Positions 44,381 to 54,370 of a stretch of 64,000 nt of DNA are shown here, piece after piece. Source of the DNA: Aeromicrobium piscarium (GTDB lineage Bacteria; Actinomycetota; Actinomycetes; Propionibacteriales; Nocardioidaceae); the NCBI RefSeq assembly GCF_007421815.1, contig NZ_VLNT01000008.1, positions 107,663-171,662 of the forward strand, in the 5' to 3' direction. The notes beneath the pieces are model-generated. The model saw only the letters and a program-made list of their open reading frames with translations, ran no database searches and was not told where the DNA came from. The number at the start of each line of letters is the position of its first letter. Position 1 is the first letter of the stretch. The position numbers were made by a program, and so were the translations under genes.

Positions 44381-44511
44381 AGACCGCATGGACGCGGGTG
44401 GGTGAGTCCATCGTGACCACCCACCCGTCGCCTCGCCCCAGCGGGCCGCACGAGGACACCGCGAGCTCGGGTTTCACCTCTGGGTGGCGCATGAGCCGGT
44501 AGGGTCTTGCC

Positions 44512-45009
44512 GTGCCTTCCGCCACCTATGAGCAGATCTCTCTCCTGCCGCTGACCGCCGAGCACGTGGTCGGCCCCGAGCATCTCGATGTCAACGGCCA
44601 TATGAACATCGGCCACTACTTCGCCTTCGGCGGACACGCGATGTGGGATCGCAACCGCCAGGACCTCGGGATGCCCGACTCCTACATCGCCGAGCGCGGA
44701 CTCAGCACGTTCACTGCCGAGCAGCATCTGCGCTATCTGGCCGAGGCGGTCGAGGGCGACGAGATCGGCGTGCACGCGGTCGCCGTCGACGCCGGTGCCA
44801 AGGCCATCCACATGGCCGCTCTCATCACCAACCGAACACGCGGCCAGCTCGCCTGCGTCATGGAGAGCATCGCCGTCCACGTCGATTTCGGCACCCGGCG
44901 TCCCGTGCCCTTCCCCGACGATGTCGCCGCCCTGATAGCGGCGGCGATCGAAGGCGACTGTGTCGACATCGAGCTGCCGCTGAGCGGCGCGATCGCCATC
45001 CGCCGCTGA
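44512..45009 (+). CDS. Thioesterase, hot-dog fold
   Basis: A 165-residue acyl-CoA thioesterase-like protein. The pattern HLDVNGHMNIGHYF near residue 24 is the 4HBT-type start of the hot-dog helix, as in carnitinyl-CoA thioesterases. GTG start at 44512. The active-site Asp/Asn region is DVNGHMN. Substrate unknown; the setting near IcmF suggests branched or short acyl-CoAs. Confidence 0.82.
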   Translation: MPSATYEQISLLPLTAEHVVGPEHLDVNGHMNIGHYFAFGGHAMWDRNRQDLGMPDSYIAERGLSTFTAEQHLRYLAEAVEGDEIGVHAVAVDAGAKAIHMAALITNRTRGQLACVMESIAVHVDFGTRRPVPFPDDVAALIAAAIEGDCVDIELPLSGAIAIRR

Positions 45010-45100
45010 GCCGTCTAGCACAGATCCGGGACCGGCGGGCCACCTGACCACAGGGTGAGCAGCGCTCCGGCGAGGAGTCGAGCGGAGCACTGTTGCAGGC

Positions 45101-45184
45101 ATGGCAACGACCGCTCCCCTCAACGGCGCCGTCCCCGCGAGCATCTCCGCCCTCCTCGGCTACGAAGGGGGTGTGGGGTCGTGA
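45101..45184 (+). CDS. 27-residue ORF coupled to the flavin reductase gene
   Basis: ATG at 45101, stop at 45182-45184 overlapping the GTG start of the flavin reductase (GTGA). The peptide begins MATTAPLNGAVPASISALLG. A hairpin (GCTCCG...CGGAGC) lies just upstream. It could be a leader peptide or a small protein that sets translation of the next gene; there is no direct evidence of expression. Confidence 0.4.
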   Translation: MATTAPLNGAVPASISALLGYEGGVGS

Positions 45185-45672
45185 CCGTGACCCGCACCGA
45201 CCCCGCCTTGCAGACCGCCCTGCGGCGCGCCATGGCGAACATGACGACCGGCCTGTGCGTCGTGACGACCTCCTCGGGCGGAGGTCGCCCGCACGGCACG
45301 ACGCTGAGCGGAGTGATGTCGCTGTCCATGGACCCACCGATGGTGCTGCTGTCCTTGTCGCGCACCTCGAGCCTGCTGGCCCGGTTGAGTCGGGGCGGGC
45401 AGTTCGGGGTCAATGTGCTGGCAGCCCATCACGATCAGATCGCACTGCGTTTCAGCAAGGACGTCCACGATCGGTTCGCCGATATCGCATGGGAGGACGC
45501 CGGAGCCCCGCGACTGCACGATGTCCACGCCTGGGTACTCGCGGACGTGGCGAGTCTCGTGCCCGCGGGCGACCACACGCTGGTGCTCGGCGATGTCGTG
45601 GAGGCCGAGGCCGCCGGCGGTCGGCCGCTCGCCTACTGGCAACGGACCTTCGGCACCCACCAGGCCTTCTGA
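45181..45672 (+). CDS. Flavin reductase-like FMN-binding protein
   Basis: A 163-residue protein of the flavin reductase/monooxygenase component C family (split-barrel). Features: RRAMANMTTGLCVVTT, HGTTLSGVMSLSMDPPMVLLSLS and the FGVNVLAAHHDQIALRFS region. It supplies reduced flavin or binds FMN itself. GTG at 45181, with GGGG six bases upstream. No oxygenase partner is encoded nearby. Confidence 0.85.
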   Translation: MTVTRTDPALQTALRRAMANMTTGLCVVTTSSGGGRPHGTTLSGVMSLSMDPPMVLLSLSRTSSLLARLSRGGQFGVNVLAAHHDQIALRFSKDVHDRFADIAWEDAGAPRLHDVHAWVLADVASLVPAGDHTLVLGDVVEAEAAGGRPLAYWQRTFGTHQAF

Positions 45673-45693
45673 GACCCTCCGGGTCCAGCTTTT

Positions 45694-45740
45694 GCCGGGT
45701 TGTGGCCCTCGGGAGGCTCCCCGAAGGGCCACAACCCGGC
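45694..45740. terminator. Bidirectional terminator
   Basis: Perfect 16-bp stem GCCGGGTTGTGGCCCT with an inner CGGGAGGCTCCCCG hairpin, preceded by TTTT, between the convergent flavin reductase and ABC transporter genes. Confidence 0.85.
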
Positions 45741-45767
45741 GAAAGTCGGGCGGCAGCCGGGCTCAGC

Positions 45768-46496
45768 TCACGCAGGCAGGTGACGGGCGAGGAACTCGCG
45801 CGTCCGGGCCTCCCGGGGCGCGGTGAAGATCTGCTCGGGTGTGCCCTCCTCGACGATGCGGCCATCGGCCAGGAAGACGATCCGGTCGGCCGACTCACGC
45901 GCGAAGGACATCTCGTGCGTCGCCATGACGATGGTGTGCCCGTCGGCGGCGAGGTCCTTCACGACATCGAGCACGTCGCCCACGAGCATCGGATCGAGCG
46001 CGGCGGTGACCTCGTCCAACAACAGCAGCTTCGGCTGCATCGCGACCGCGCGGATCAGCGCGACCCGCTGCTGCTGACCGCCCGACAGCGCATCGGGATA
46101 GGCCTTCGCCTTGCCGTCCAGGCCGATGCGGTCCAGCAACTCGTGCGCGCGTCGCTCGGCTTCCACCCGCTTCTGGCCCAGGACACGGCGTGGCCCGAGG
46201 GTCACATTGTCGAGCACCGACAGATGCGGGAAGAGGTTGTAGGACTGGAAGACGATGCCGATCGAGCGCCGGATCTCGTCGGGATCGATCGAGGGATCGG
46301 TGATCTCCCGGTCCTCCAGCCAGATATCGCCGTCATCGGTGATCTCCAGCAGGTCCAGGCACCGCAACAGCGTCGACTTGCCCGATCCCGAGGCCCCGAT
46401 GAGGCACACGACCTCGCCGCGCGCGACGGACAGGTCGATCCCGTCGAGCACGACGTGCTCACCGTAGGCCTTGGTCACGTCCTGGATGCGCAGCAT
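45768..46496 (-). CDS. Polar amino acid ABC transporter ATP-binding protein
   Basis: A 242-residue ATPase of the GlnQ/HisP type: Walker A GASGSGKST (about 34-42), signature LSGGQQQRVAL, Walker B LLLDEVTAALDP, and His-switch ATHEM. Third gene of a binding protein-permease-ATPase operon; 1 base separates it from the permease. Family members import glutamine, glutamate, arginine, cystine or the like. Confidence 0.93.
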   Translation of the reverse strand: MLRIQDVTKAYGEHVVLDGIDLSVARGEVVCLIGASGSGKSTLLRCLDLLEITDDGDIWLEDREITDPSIDPDEIRRSIGIVFQSYNLFPHLSVLDNVTLGPRRVLGQKRVEAERRAHELLDRIGLDGKAKAYPDALSGGQQQRVALIRAVAMQPKLLLLDEVTAALDPMLVGDVLDVVKDLAADGHTIVMATHEMSFARESADRIVFLADGRIVEEGTPEQIFTAPREARTREFLARHLPA

Positions 46497-46497
46497 G

Positions 46498-47358
46498 TCA
46501 GATCCCGTTCTCGCGACGCAGCGATCGGATGGTCAGCCAGTCGGTGAACCGCGCGAGCGGGATCGTCACGACGATGAAGAAGACCGCCGCGACGCACAGC
46601 GACGTGAAGTTGAAGGTCGATGCCGAGTACACCTGAGCCGCGCGCAACGCCTCGACCAGTCCGATCGTCGACAGCAGCGCCGTGTCCTTCTGCAAGGAGA
46701 CGAAGTCGTTGATGAGGGGAGGCGACACCCGGCGTACTGCCTGCGGCAGCACGATGTGCCGCAGCGTCTGGCGATAGCTCATACCGAGCGCCCGGCCACT
46801 GGCCCATTGCGTCGGGTGGATCGACAGCAGGCCGGCCCGCAACACCTCGGCCACGTACGCCCCGTAGCTCAGGGTCAGGGCGATGACGCCGAGCCAGAAC
46901 AGGCTGGTCGGCATGCCGTTGAGATTCAGCGCCGGGACGCCGAAGCCGACCAGCAGCACGATCAACAGCGTCGGGATGCCGCGGAAGATGTCCGTGTAGA
47001 GCGCCGCGATGATCTTCAGCGGCATGAGCGCCGGCGAGGGGATGATCCGGATGACGGCCACCAACAGCGCGACGGCGAGCACGAGAAGCTCGATCGTCAG
47101 GAAGAGCCGGATGTTGAGCCAGAAGGCGTCCAGGATCTTGGGGAACGACTCTTTGGCGTGCCCCCAGTCGAAGTAGGTGACGCGCACCCGCTCCCACCCC
47201 GGGGCGTTGACCACGACCAGCGCCAACAGGCCGAGCACCACGATCGTCGACACCGCGGCGATCGTCGCCCTCCGGCGCGACTGGCGCGTGCGGTAGGCAT
47301 TGCGTTCGAGCTGGCGGGCGCTGAGGACGCGGTCCGCCCCGGGTGGGGGCGAGGTCAC
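46498..47358 (-). CDS. Polar amino acid ABC transporter permease
   Basis: A 286-residue permease with a 32-residue cytoplasmic leader, about five to six membrane helices and the HisM/GlnP-type motif RALGMSYRQTLRHIVLPQAVRRVSPP that docks on the ATPase. Only one permease gene is present, so it should act as a homodimer. It overlaps the binding-protein gene by 4 bases. Confidence 0.92.
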   Translation of the reverse strand: MTSPPPGADRVLSARQLERNAYRTRQSRRRATIAAVSTIVVLGLLALVVVNAPGWERVRVTYFDWGHAKESFPKILDAFWLNIRLFLTIELLVLAVALLVAVIRIIPSPALMPLKIIAALYTDIFRGIPTLLIVLLVGFGVPALNLNGMPTSLFWLGVIALTLSYGAYVAEVLRAGLLSIHPTQWASGRALGMSYRQTLRHIVLPQAVRRVSPPLINDFVSLQKDTALLSTIGLVEALRAAQVYSASTFNFTSLCVAAVFFIVVTIPLARFTDWLTIRSLRRENGI

Positions 47359-48230
47359 TGCAGTTCAGGGACGTCGGCGGATTCCGAGAGCCACTGCGTC
47401 TCGATGTCGTCGAGCGTGCCGTTGTCCTTGAGCTCGGAGACGGCCGCGTCGAGGCACGGCTTCAGCTCGCTGTCCTTCTCCATCAGCAGGCCGAACTCCT
47501 CGGAGTCGCCGGTCTCGGGCTGGAACTGGCCGGCGATGGTCGAGCCCTCGATCTCCGCGGCGGTCAGGTAGAAGGCGCTCGGCAGGTCGGCCACGATGGC
47601 GTCGACCTGACCATTCTCGAGAGCCTGCGCCGCCTTGACGGTGTCGTCGTAGACGAGCGGGGCGGTGGACGGATCGATCTGGTCGATCGCGGTGAGCGAG
47701 GTGGTGCCGATCTGGGCGCCGAGCCGGGCGTCGGCGAACTCCTCGAGGCTGGTGGCACCGGCGAAGTCGGAGTCCTCGAGCGTGAGGATCGCCTGGGCGG
47801 CGGAATAGTAGGGCTCGGAGAAGTCGACGGCCTGCTCGCGGTCCTCGCTGATCGAGATCTGGTTGATGTCGAAGTCGAAGTCCTTGGCGCCGGGCTGGTA
47901 CGAGGAGTTGAAGGGGACGACGATCCACTCGACGTCCTCGGCCGCGAAGCCGAGCTCCTCGGCGACCGCATAGGCCACCGCGGACTCGTATCCCTCGCCG
48001 TTGCTCGGGTCGTTGTCGGCGAACCACGGCTCGAAGGCGGGATCGTCGGTGGCGATGGTCAGGGTGCCGTCGTTCTTGACGGGCAGGCTGTCGACCGAGC
48101 ACTCGCCCTCTCCGGGCGTGGCTGAGGCGGAGTCGTTGTCGTTGTCGTCGGCGGGCGAGCAGGCAGAGGCGAGCACGAGCACGAGCACGCCCGCGGCAGC
48201 CGACAGACCGAGGATTCGGGGGGAACGCAT
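47355..48230 (-). CDS. Polar amino acid ABC transporter solute-binding lipoprotein
   Basis: A 291-residue SBP_bac_3 protein. Lipoprotein signal with lipobox ASAC (Cys24) and an acidic linker (ADDNDNDS). The mature domain begins GTLTIATDDPAFEPWF and contains DFDINQISISEDREQAVDFSEPYY, a family signature. Start MRSPRIL at 48228-48230; TAGAAT sits nine bases upstream with no clear ribosome site, so the mRNA may be leaderless. An upstream in-frame extension would translate the type D repeats and is rejected. Confidence 0.9.
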   Translation of the reverse strand: MRSPRILGLSAAAGVLVLVLASACSPADDNDNDSASATPGEGECSVDSLPVKNDGTLTIATDDPAFEPWFADNDPSNGEGYESAVAYAVAEELGFAAEDVEWIVVPFNSSYQPGAKDFDFDINQISISEDREQAVDFSEPYYSAAQAILTLEDSDFAGATSLEEFADARLGAQIGTTSLTAIDQIDPSTAPLVYDDTVKAAQALENGQVDAIVADLPSAFYLTAAEIEGSTIAGQFQPETGDSEEFGLLMEKDSELKPCLDAAVSELKDNGTLDDIETQWLSESADVPELQ

Positions 48231-48321
48231 GGGCAATATTCTAGGGAAGACGTGCCTGTCGCCGACGCGTGGCCACATCAGCTCGGAGAACTGGCCCGAA
48301 CGGACTAGCCGTGCGCGGGCC

Positions 48322-48439
48322 GGCGGTACACCATCAACCCCACCCTCGCGGCAGAGGTAGACCGTCAACCCCACCACGCCCCGATACGGTTGACCAGCTA
48401 CCGCCACGACGCGGGTGGGGTTGATGGTCTACCGCCACC
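48322..48439. repeat. Intergenic palindromic repeat cluster, type D (second locus)
   Basis: Four elements: GGCGGTACACCATCAACCCC (48322), GAGGTAGACCGTCAACCCC (48354), GGTTGACCAGCTACCGCC (about 48388) and GGGGTTGATGGTCTACCGCC (about 48417). They share words with the cluster at 19286-19410. It lies between menB's 3' end and the transporter operon promoter. Confidence 0.75.
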
Positions 48440-48448
48440 ACGTGCGGC

Positions 48449-49279
48449 TCAGGGGCGGCGGGGGAACTGCGAGAAGTCCGGCGTGCGCTTCTCCTTGTAG
48501 GCGTCACGACCCTCCTGCGCCTCCGGCTGGCCGTAGAACAGCAGATTCGCGTCATGCGCGAGCTGCTGGATGCCGGCGTAGCCGTCCTCGGAAGCGTGGA
48601 AGCTCATCTTGGACAGTCGGATGGCCCACGGCGAGCGCTGCAGCATCTCGCGGCACCACTCCACGGCCGTCGCCTCGAGCTCGGCGAGGGGCACGACCGT
48701 GTTGATCAGCCCCATCTCGAGGGCCTCCTGTGCGTCGTACTGACGGCACAGGAACCAGATCTCCTTGGCCTTCTTCGGTCCGACGAGGTCGGAGAGGACG
48801 CTCGCGCCGTAGCCGCCGTCGAAGGAGCCGACCTTGGGACCCACCTGACCGAAGCGGGCGTTGTCGGCCGCGATGGTCAGATCGCAGACGAGGTGCAGCA
48901 CGTGCCCGCCGCCGATCGCCCAGCCGGCGACCGCCGCCACGATCGGCTTGGGGGTGCGGCGCATCTGCACGTGCAGGTCGGTGACGTCGAAGCGGCCGGT
49001 CGCCCCCTCATCGGTCTTGTAGCCGGAGTCTCCGCGCACCCGCTGGTCGCCGCCGGAGCAGAAGGCCTTGTCGCCCTCGCCGGTGAGGATGATGGCGCCG
49101 ATCGTCTCGTCCTCGCGCGCGACATTCAGCGCGTGGGAGATCTGCCGGATGGTCTGCGGCCGGAACGCATTGTGCACCTCGGGACGGCAGATCGTGATCT
49201 TGGCGATGCCGTCGCTCGTGGTCTCGTAGCGGATATCGGAGTAGTCCCCCGAGACGTTCCAGGTGGTCGCAGCACTCAT
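48449..49279 (-). CDS. menB: 1,4-dihydroxy-2-naphthoyl-CoA synthase MenB
   Basis: A 276-residue crotonase-fold enzyme that closes the second ring of menaquinone from O-succinylbenzoyl-CoA. MenB-specific text includes [15 protein letters not shown] (about 84-98), [23 protein letters not shown], and [11 protein letters not shown] with the active-site Asp/Tyr region, and the C-terminal [18 protein letters not shown]. Start MSAATTW at 49277-49279. Other men genes are not in the window. Confidence 0.96.
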   Translation of the reverse strand: MSAATTWNVSGDYSDIRYETTSDGIAKITICRPEVHNAFRPQTIRQISHALNVAREDETIGAIILTGEGDKAFCSGGDQRVRGDSGYKTDEGATGRFDVTDLHVQMRRTPKPIVAAVAGWAIGGGHVLHLVCDLTIAADNARFGQVGPKVGSFDGGYGASVLSDLVGPKKAKEIWFLCRQYDAQEALEMGLINTVVPLAELEATAVEWCREMLQRSPWAIRLSKMSFHASEDGYAGIQQLAHDANLLFYGQPEAQEGRDAYKEKRTPDFSQFPRRP

Positions 49280-49289
49280 GCCGCTCAGA

Positions 49290-50609
49290 CTAGTCCGACC
49301 GGACACCCTCGACGCCGCGGGGCGCGGCCATCGCCCCGGCCGAGCGGCCCACCAGTCGCTCGAGCGGTCCCCGTCCCCAGAGGAGTGCCCACACGGTGGT
49401 GGCAACGAGCAGTCCGAGCGTGCTCCACCCCCACGTCGCATTGCTGTTGACGAATCCCATGGGCCCGCCACCGACCACGAGGATGATGACGATGTGCGCC
49501 GCATACGCGGTCAGTGGCATCGATCCGAGCGCGGCCAGCGGGATCAGCAGCCAGCGTCCGGGGCGGGCGAGCAGCAGGCACCCACCCAACGCCGCGAGCG
49601 CGAAGCCGCCCGAGCCGGCGATCTCCGGTATGCCTCCCGAATGAGGTTGCACCGAGATCGTGGACCAGAGGAGCGACTTCCACGGATCGGAGTCGCGCAG
49701 CTGCTCCCAGTACGAGAGCTCCTCCCACATCTCCTCGTCGACCGAGGACGAGCCGGTCTCCTCGGGATAGCAGCCGACCCACTCCTCCTCCACGTCGCAG
49801 ACATAACCGTCGAGATCGACCTCGTCCGCGGGAACGCCCCAGGTCCCGTCTTCCAAGGAGGCGAAGCTCGAGGATGATGACCACGCGGAGTCTCCGGGCT
49901 CCCCGTCGACGATGTGCTCGGCGGCGGCCCCGAGTCCGTATCCGAGCGCGGCGAGGACCACACCAGCCAGGAGGCTGACCACCGCGATGCGCATCCGGTC
50001 GACCCCCAGCCGCCCCAGGCCAAGGCCGACGAGCACGAAGACGAGCCAGACGGTGATCGGGTAGACGCCCGACACGACGAGGTCGGTTCCCGGGCCGGTG
50101 GCGTAGAGCGACAGGAGCTGGATGGCGGCGAGGACGGGCGGACCGAGGAGCGCGAGTCCGGCTGCGGCGAGGAACAGCCGCCGTGGCGACCAGCGCAGCA
50201 CCGGGATGGCCGCCACATAGAGCACGCCGTAGAACGTGAGGATGACGGCGACGCCGGTCCCGAGCAGCTCCAGGGCCACGCCGATGGCGAAGATCGCGGC
50301 ACCGCGGCCGATGAGCCGTAGACGGACCCCGGGGAGCTCCTCGGGTGCGGGCGGGACCGTGCGACCGGTGACGAGTGCGATCGAGACCCCGGCGAGCACG
50401 GCGAAGAGAATCGCTGAGCGGCCGTGCACCACACCCGCCCACGTCTGAGGGTCGGACCACATCAGATCGGGGGTGCTGCCCATATGGGCCCCGATCATGC
50501 CGATCACGGCCAGCCCGCGGGCGATATCGAGTCCCATGACGCGGGGCGGACGGCCGAAGGAGACGAGCCGACCGACGAGGCGAGAACGCTGGGACGAGGC
50601 GATGGTCAC
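49290..50609 (-). CDS. Heparan-N-acetyltransferase-like (DUF1624/DUF418) membrane protein
   Basis: A 439-residue polytopic protein, about ten membrane helices. The N-terminus [22 protein letters not shown] is the DUF1624/YeiB-like acyltransferase signature with a conserved His in the second half of helix 1. An insertion of about 70 residues (about 235-305), very acidic with two Cys ([15 protein letters not shown]), sits between helices and is probably extracellular and disulfide-bonded. Acyl transfer across the membrane is a family inference. 10 bases upstream of menB on the same strand. Confidence 0.8.
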   Translation of the reverse strand: MTIASSQRSRLVGRLVSFGRPPRVMGLDIARGLAVIGMIGAHMGSTPDLMWSDPQTWAGVVHGRSAILFAVLAGVSIALVTGRTVPPAPEELPGVRLRLIGRGAAIFAIGVALELLGTGVAVILTFYGVLYVAAIPVLRWSPRRLFLAAAGLALLGPPVLAAIQLLSLYATGPGTDLVVSGVYPITVWLVFVLVGLGLGRLGVDRMRIAVVSLLAGVVLAALGYGLGAAAEHIVDGEPGDSAWSSSSSFASLEDGTWGVPADEVDLDGYVCDVEEEWVGCYPEETGSSSVDEEMWEELSYWEQLRDSDPWKSLLWSTISVQPHSGGIPEIAGSGGFALAALGGCLLLARPGRWLLIPLAALGSMPLTAYAAHIVIILVVGGGPMGFVNSNATWGWSTLGLLVATTVWALLWGRGPLERLVGRSAGAMAAPRGVEGVRSD

Positions 50610-50676
50610 CGCAGAAGGGTAGTGGATGACGCGACCGTCGAGATCGGCACGTTCGCCGCCATCGGCGACGATCTCC

Positions 50677-51300
50677 TCAACCGAGTAACGGCATCGCCAT
50701 CCACACTGCGACCGCGCCGAGAACCGAGGCGAACAGGTAGTTCAGTCGTCGGGCGGCGCGCGGACTCCGAAACAGCGCTGCCAACCCGCGCCCGGCCATC
50801 GCCCAGACGACGAACGCGACGAGATTGTTCACAGTGAAGATGGTCGTGATGACCAAGGCCGTCGCCACATCGCCGCCGGGCGGCGACCACAGGAACCGGG
50901 TGAACATCACCACGACGATGTAGTACGCCTTCGGGTTGAGAAGCAGTACCGCCGCTCCTGTCCAGAAGCCGGGGCGCGGCGCGGCGAGAGACCCAGCTCG
51001 CGACGCCGCCGGGGACCGCGCGGCGAGGAGGAAGGTCCAGGACAGCCACGCCACGTACATGCTGCCGAGGAGGGCGAGCACGTCCACGACGATCGGATGT
51101 CGCACGACCGCGACGCCCATGCCGACACCGATCAGCGCGGTCACCAGGAAGGTCGCGACGTGATATCCGGCGAGCGCCCGAAGCGCGGCCCTCACACCTC
51201 GCATGGCTCCGATGGCGGCGAAGATCGCATTGCCCGGGCCGGGGCTGTATGCCAAGGGGAAGAGGAAGAGCACCAGCGCGGTGACATCGTCCGCACTCAT
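50677..51300 (-). CDS. LysE family amino acid exporter
   Basis: A 207-residue membrane protein with five to six helices and the LysE/RhtB motif PLAYSPGPGNAIFAAIGAMRG. LNPKAYYIVVVMF is the second family motif. ATG at 51298-51300 gives the normal family length; a GTG 18 codons upstream is possible. Exports amino acids or homoserine-type compounds; substrate not predictable. Confidence 0.88.
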   Translation of the reverse strand: MSADDVTALVLFLFPLAYSPGPGNAIFAAIGAMRGVRAALRALAGYHVATFLVTALIGVGMGVAVVRHPIVVDVLALLGSMYVAWLSWTFLLAARSPAASRAGSLAAPRPGFWTGAAVLLLNPKAYYIVVVMFTRFLWSPPGGDVATALVITTIFTVNNLVAFVVWAMAGRGLAALFRSPRAARRLNYLFASVLGAVAVWMAMPLLG

Positions 51301-51429
51301 GTCGACTCGCTCGTCGTCCGTGATGCCATAGGCGTGAGTCTTCGTGAAAGCCACCGCCGAAGCTGGCGGGATTCAGACCTCGTGACGCCTCCGAGTCGTC
51401 CGCTGGGCCACGCATTCTAGGCTGGAGCC

Positions 51430-52179
51430 ATGCGTGACGACCTCGGAGCCGAGCTGATCACCCGCCGACCTGTGCGCCGTGTGGTCAGTCTGGTTCCGTC
51501 GCTCACCGAGGCCATGGCTGTGACCGAACCGGACGCGGTGGTCGGCGCGACGGACTGGTGCACGCACCCAGCCGGACTGGACGTCACGCGAGTCCGCGGC
51601 ACCAAGAACCCCAACCTGGACCTGATCTCCTCGCTGCGTCCCGATCTCGTCGTCGCCAATCAGGAGGAGAACCGCGAGCTCGATGTCCAACGCCTGCGCG
51701 CCGAGGGGATCCCGGTCTGGGTCACGCACATCGAGACCCTCGACGAGGCCTTCTCCTCGATGCGTCGGCTGTTCACCGACGGGCTGTCCTGGGGTGTGCC
51801 CGACTGGCTCACGACGGCCGAGGAAGCGTGGGCCACGCCGGCGTCCGCGCCGCGAGGGAGAGCTGCCGTCGCCGTGTGGCGCGATCCGTGGATGGTGGTC
51901 GGATCATCCACATTCACCGGCGATGTCATGCAGCGACTCGGCCTGGAGAATGTCTTCGAGAAGCACGAGGACCGCTACCCACACGTCGAGTTGAGCGAGA
52001 TCGACCGCGACGACATCGACCTCGTGCTGCTGCCCGACGAGCCCTATGTCTTCACCGCCGACGACGGCCCCGAGGCCTTCTCGAACGTGCGTACGGTGCT
52101 GTGCTCGGGCCGGTCCCTCACCTGGTACGGCCCCAGCCTGCTTACCGCTCGCGAGGAACTCGAGTCCCTCCTGAACTGA
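51430..52179 (+). CDS. Helical-backbone metal receptor / BtuF-like binding protein
   Basis: A 249-residue protein with the periplasmic-binding class III fold: RRVVSLVPSLTEAM at the N-terminus, NPNLDLISSLRPDLVVANQEENR and GDVMQRLGLENVF. Relatives bind B12, heme or siderophores (BtuF, FhuD). It has no signal peptide or lipobox, and no permease or ATPase genes are adjacent. It may therefore act in the cytoplasm or have lost its transport role. Similar leaderless proteins are common in actinobacteria. A strong terminator follows. Confidence 0.8.
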   Translation: MRDDLGAELITRRPVRRVVSLVPSLTEAMAVTEPDAVVGATDWCTHPAGLDVTRVRGTKNPNLDLISSLRPDLVVANQEENRELDVQRLRAEGIPVWVTHIETLDEAFSSMRRLFTDGLSWGVPDWLTTAEEAWATPASAPRGRAAVAVWRDPWMVVGSSTFTGDVMQRLGLENVFEKHEDRYPHVELSEIDRDDIDLVLLPDEPYVFTADDGPEAFSNVRTVLCSGRSLTWYGPSLLTAREELESLLN

Positions 52180-52197
52180 CGAACCCGTCGAGTGGGG

Positions 52198-52239
52198 ACG
52201 TTTGGACGGTGATTTCGCAAGGAATCACCGTCCAAACGT
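52198..52239. terminator. Bidirectional terminator
   Basis: Perfect 17-bp stem (ACGTTTGGACGGTGATT and complement) with an 8-base loop TCGCAAGG between the convergent metal-receptor-like gene and lpd. Confidence 0.85.
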
Positions 52240-52303
52240 TCCACCTATTCGCTGCGCTCGTGGGAGGTGCCCATACTCAACGGGTGAGAGACCAGGTTCG
52301 CGA

Positions 52304-53701
52304 TCAGAAGTTGATCATATGGCCGACGAGACCGTGGAAGGACTCCTGCAGGGCCTCGCTGAGTGTCGGGTGCGTGTGCACGTTGCGGGCCAGCTCGAGG
52401 GCGCCCAGGTCCCACTTCTGCGCGAGCGTGAGCTCGGGCAGAAGCTCGGAGACGTCGGGCCCGATGAGGTGGCCACCGAGCAGCTCGTAGTGCTCCTTGT
52501 CGGCGATCAGCTTGACGAAACCGGTGGCGTCGCCGAGCCCGTGCGCCTTGCCATTGGCCGTGAAGGGGAACTTGGCGACGACGATGTCGTGGCCCTCCTC
52601 CTTGGCCTGCTCCTCGGTGAGGCCGAAGGAGGCGACCTGCGGCGTGGTGAAGGTGGCGCGCGGCATCATCCGGTAGTCGCCGAGCTCCATCGTCTCGGCC
52701 TCGCCGATCGTCTCGGCTGCCACAACCCCCTGCGCTTCCGCGACGTGGGCCAGCATGAGCTTGGAGGTGACGTCGCCGATCGCGTAGATGTGCGGCACAT
52801 TGGTGCGCATCCGCTCGTCGATCGCGATGGCGCCGCGGTCGGTGAGCTCGACGCCGGCGGCGTCGAGGCCGACACCCTCGACATTGGGCTGGAAGCCGAT
52901 CGAGACCAGGACACGGTCGACCGTGATGGTCTCCTCGCCCTTCTTGCCCGAGTAGCGGACCGTCACGTCGTCGCCGTTGTCGGTGACCTCCTCGACCTTG
53001 GTGGAGGCGAGGATCGGGATGCCGAGCTTCTTGTAGGCCTTGGTGATCTCCTTGGAGACCTCGGGATCCTCGTTGGGCAGCGCGCGATCGAGGAACTCGA
53101 TGATGGTGACGTCGACACCGTAGGCGCGCAGCACGTAGGCGAACTCCATGCCGATCGCCCCAGCACCGACGATCGCGATGGATCCGGGGAGATCCTCGCG
53201 CATGATCTGCTCTTCGTAGGTGAGCACGTTGTCGGACTTCTCGACACCGGGGAGCATCCGCACGCGCGAGCCGGTGGCGACGATCGCGTTGTCGAACTCG
53301 ATGGTCTCGGTGCCGCCGTCGTTGAGGGCGACCTCGATCGAGTTGGGGCCGGTGAACGTGCCGCGACCGTCGAACTCGGTGATCTTGTTCTTCTTCATCA
53401 GGAAGTGCACGCCCTTGACGCGCCCCTCCGCGACCTCGCGGCTGCGGCTGAAGGCCTTGCCGAAGTCGAAGGAGACGTCGCCGCTGATGCCGAAGACATC
53501 GGCCTCATGGTTGACGATATTGGCGAGCTCGGCGTTGCGAAGGAGCGCCTTGGACGGGATGCAGCCGACATTGAGGCACACGCCGCCCCAGTACTTGCTC
53601 TCGATGATCGCGACGGACTTGCCGAGCTGGGCGGCGCGGATCGCGGCCACGTAGCCGCCGGGGCCGGCACCGAGCACCACGACGTCAAAGCGGTTGGACA
53701 T
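52304..53701 (-). CDS. lpdA: Dihydrolipoyl dehydrogenase
   Basis: A 465-residue pyridine nucleotide-disulfide oxidoreductase, E3 of the 2-oxoacid dehydrogenase complexes. FAD motif [10 protein letters not shown] (11-20), redox disulfide C42-x4-C47 in [16 protein letters not shown]-binding [10 protein letters not shown], and the C-terminal [10 protein letters not shown] with the catalytic His. Start at 53699-53701 after GAAGGGGAG. Very similar in outline to the mycobacterial and corynebacterial Lpd. Not in an operon with E1/E2. Confidence 0.95.
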   Translation of the reverse strand: MSNRFDVVVLGAGPGGYVAAIRAAQLGKSVAIIESKYWGGVCLNVGCIPSKALLRNAELANIVNHEADVFGISGDVSFDFGKAFSRSREVAEGRVKGVHFLMKKNKITEFDGRGTFTGPNSIEVALNDGGTETIEFDNAIVATGSRVRMLPGVEKSDNVLTYEEQIMREDLPGSIAIVGAGAIGMEFAYVLRAYGVDVTIIEFLDRALPNEDPEVSKEITKAYKKLGIPILASTKVEEVTDNGDDVTVRYSGKKGEETITVDRVLVSIGFQPNVEGVGLDAAGVELTDRGAIAIDERMRTNVPHIYAIGDVTSKLMLAHVAEAQGVVAAETIGEAETMELGDYRMMPRATFTTPQVASFGLTEEQAKEEGHDIVVAKFPFTANGKAHGLGDATGFVKLIADKEHYELLGGHLIGPDVSELLPELTLAQKWDLGALELARNVHTHPTLSEALQESFHGLVGHMINF

Positions 53702-53800
53702 GGACTCCCCTTCGAAGATTCGGTCGCCCTCCAACCTAGCAAGCGCCGCGGTGTCGCGACGCCCCGGTAGCCCGGCGAAACAGTGTGCGCGAGGACCCTT

Positions 53801-54244
53801 TCAGTCGACCGTCGCGGACGAGGCGACAGGCGTGCTGGGACGCACCATCCACCGCTCGGGATCGGGCAGCGCGCCGAACCCGTGCTGGGCGTACAGCCCC
53901 TGCGCATCGGCGGTGGCGAGCAGGACCCGGCGCAACCGCAGCGGTTCGAGCACGGCCAGCACCTCGGCGACGAGCCGTTGACCCAGACCCGCTCCACGCC
54001 GGTCGGGATCGACGAACACATCGGCGAGCCAGGCGAAGGTCGCGCCATCGGTGACCACACGACAGAACGCGGCCTGCTCACCGGTACCGACCTCATAGAG
54101 ACCGAAGAGCCGGGACCCGTCGAAGGCCGCGTCGGTGACGGCACGGTCACGCCCCTTGGCCCAGTAGGAGAGCTCGGTCAGCCAGCCGTGCACACGGGCA
54201 CGATCGACACGACCGGGGTCGGCCGAGAACTCATAGTCGGACAC
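53801..54244 (-). CDS. GNAT family N-acetyltransferase
   Basis: A 147-residue acetyltransferase. Acetyl-CoA-binding motif A is DVFVDPDRRGAGLGQRLV (about 90-107), with R/Q-x-x-G-x-G/A shape. C-terminal motif B follows (RVLLATADAQGLYAQHGFG). Substrate unknown. It lies about 100 bases upstream of lpd on the same strand. Confidence 0.88.
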   Translation of the reverse strand: MSDYEFSADPGRVDRARVHGWLTELSYWAKGRDRAVTDAAFDGSRLFGLYEVGTGEQAAFCRVVTDGATFAWLADVFVDPDRRGAGLGQRLVAEVLAVLEPLRLRRVLLATADAQGLYAQHGFGALPDPERWMVRPSTPVASSATVD

Positions 54245-54370
54245 CGTCTTCCTCCTCCTCGGGAGATGGTCGCTTCACTGTCCGCGACGATAACGGCTCG
54301 GGCCGACAGTCTCGTGGGCCGAGCGGGACGGTGAGACATGTCGGCGATTTCTAGTAGGGTCACGTCCGCT

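Noticed and set aside
40641..44525. A minus-strand 1294-codon open frame opposite icmF
   Set aside because: It is antisense to icmF, has low-complexity composition from high-GC third positions and no domain character.
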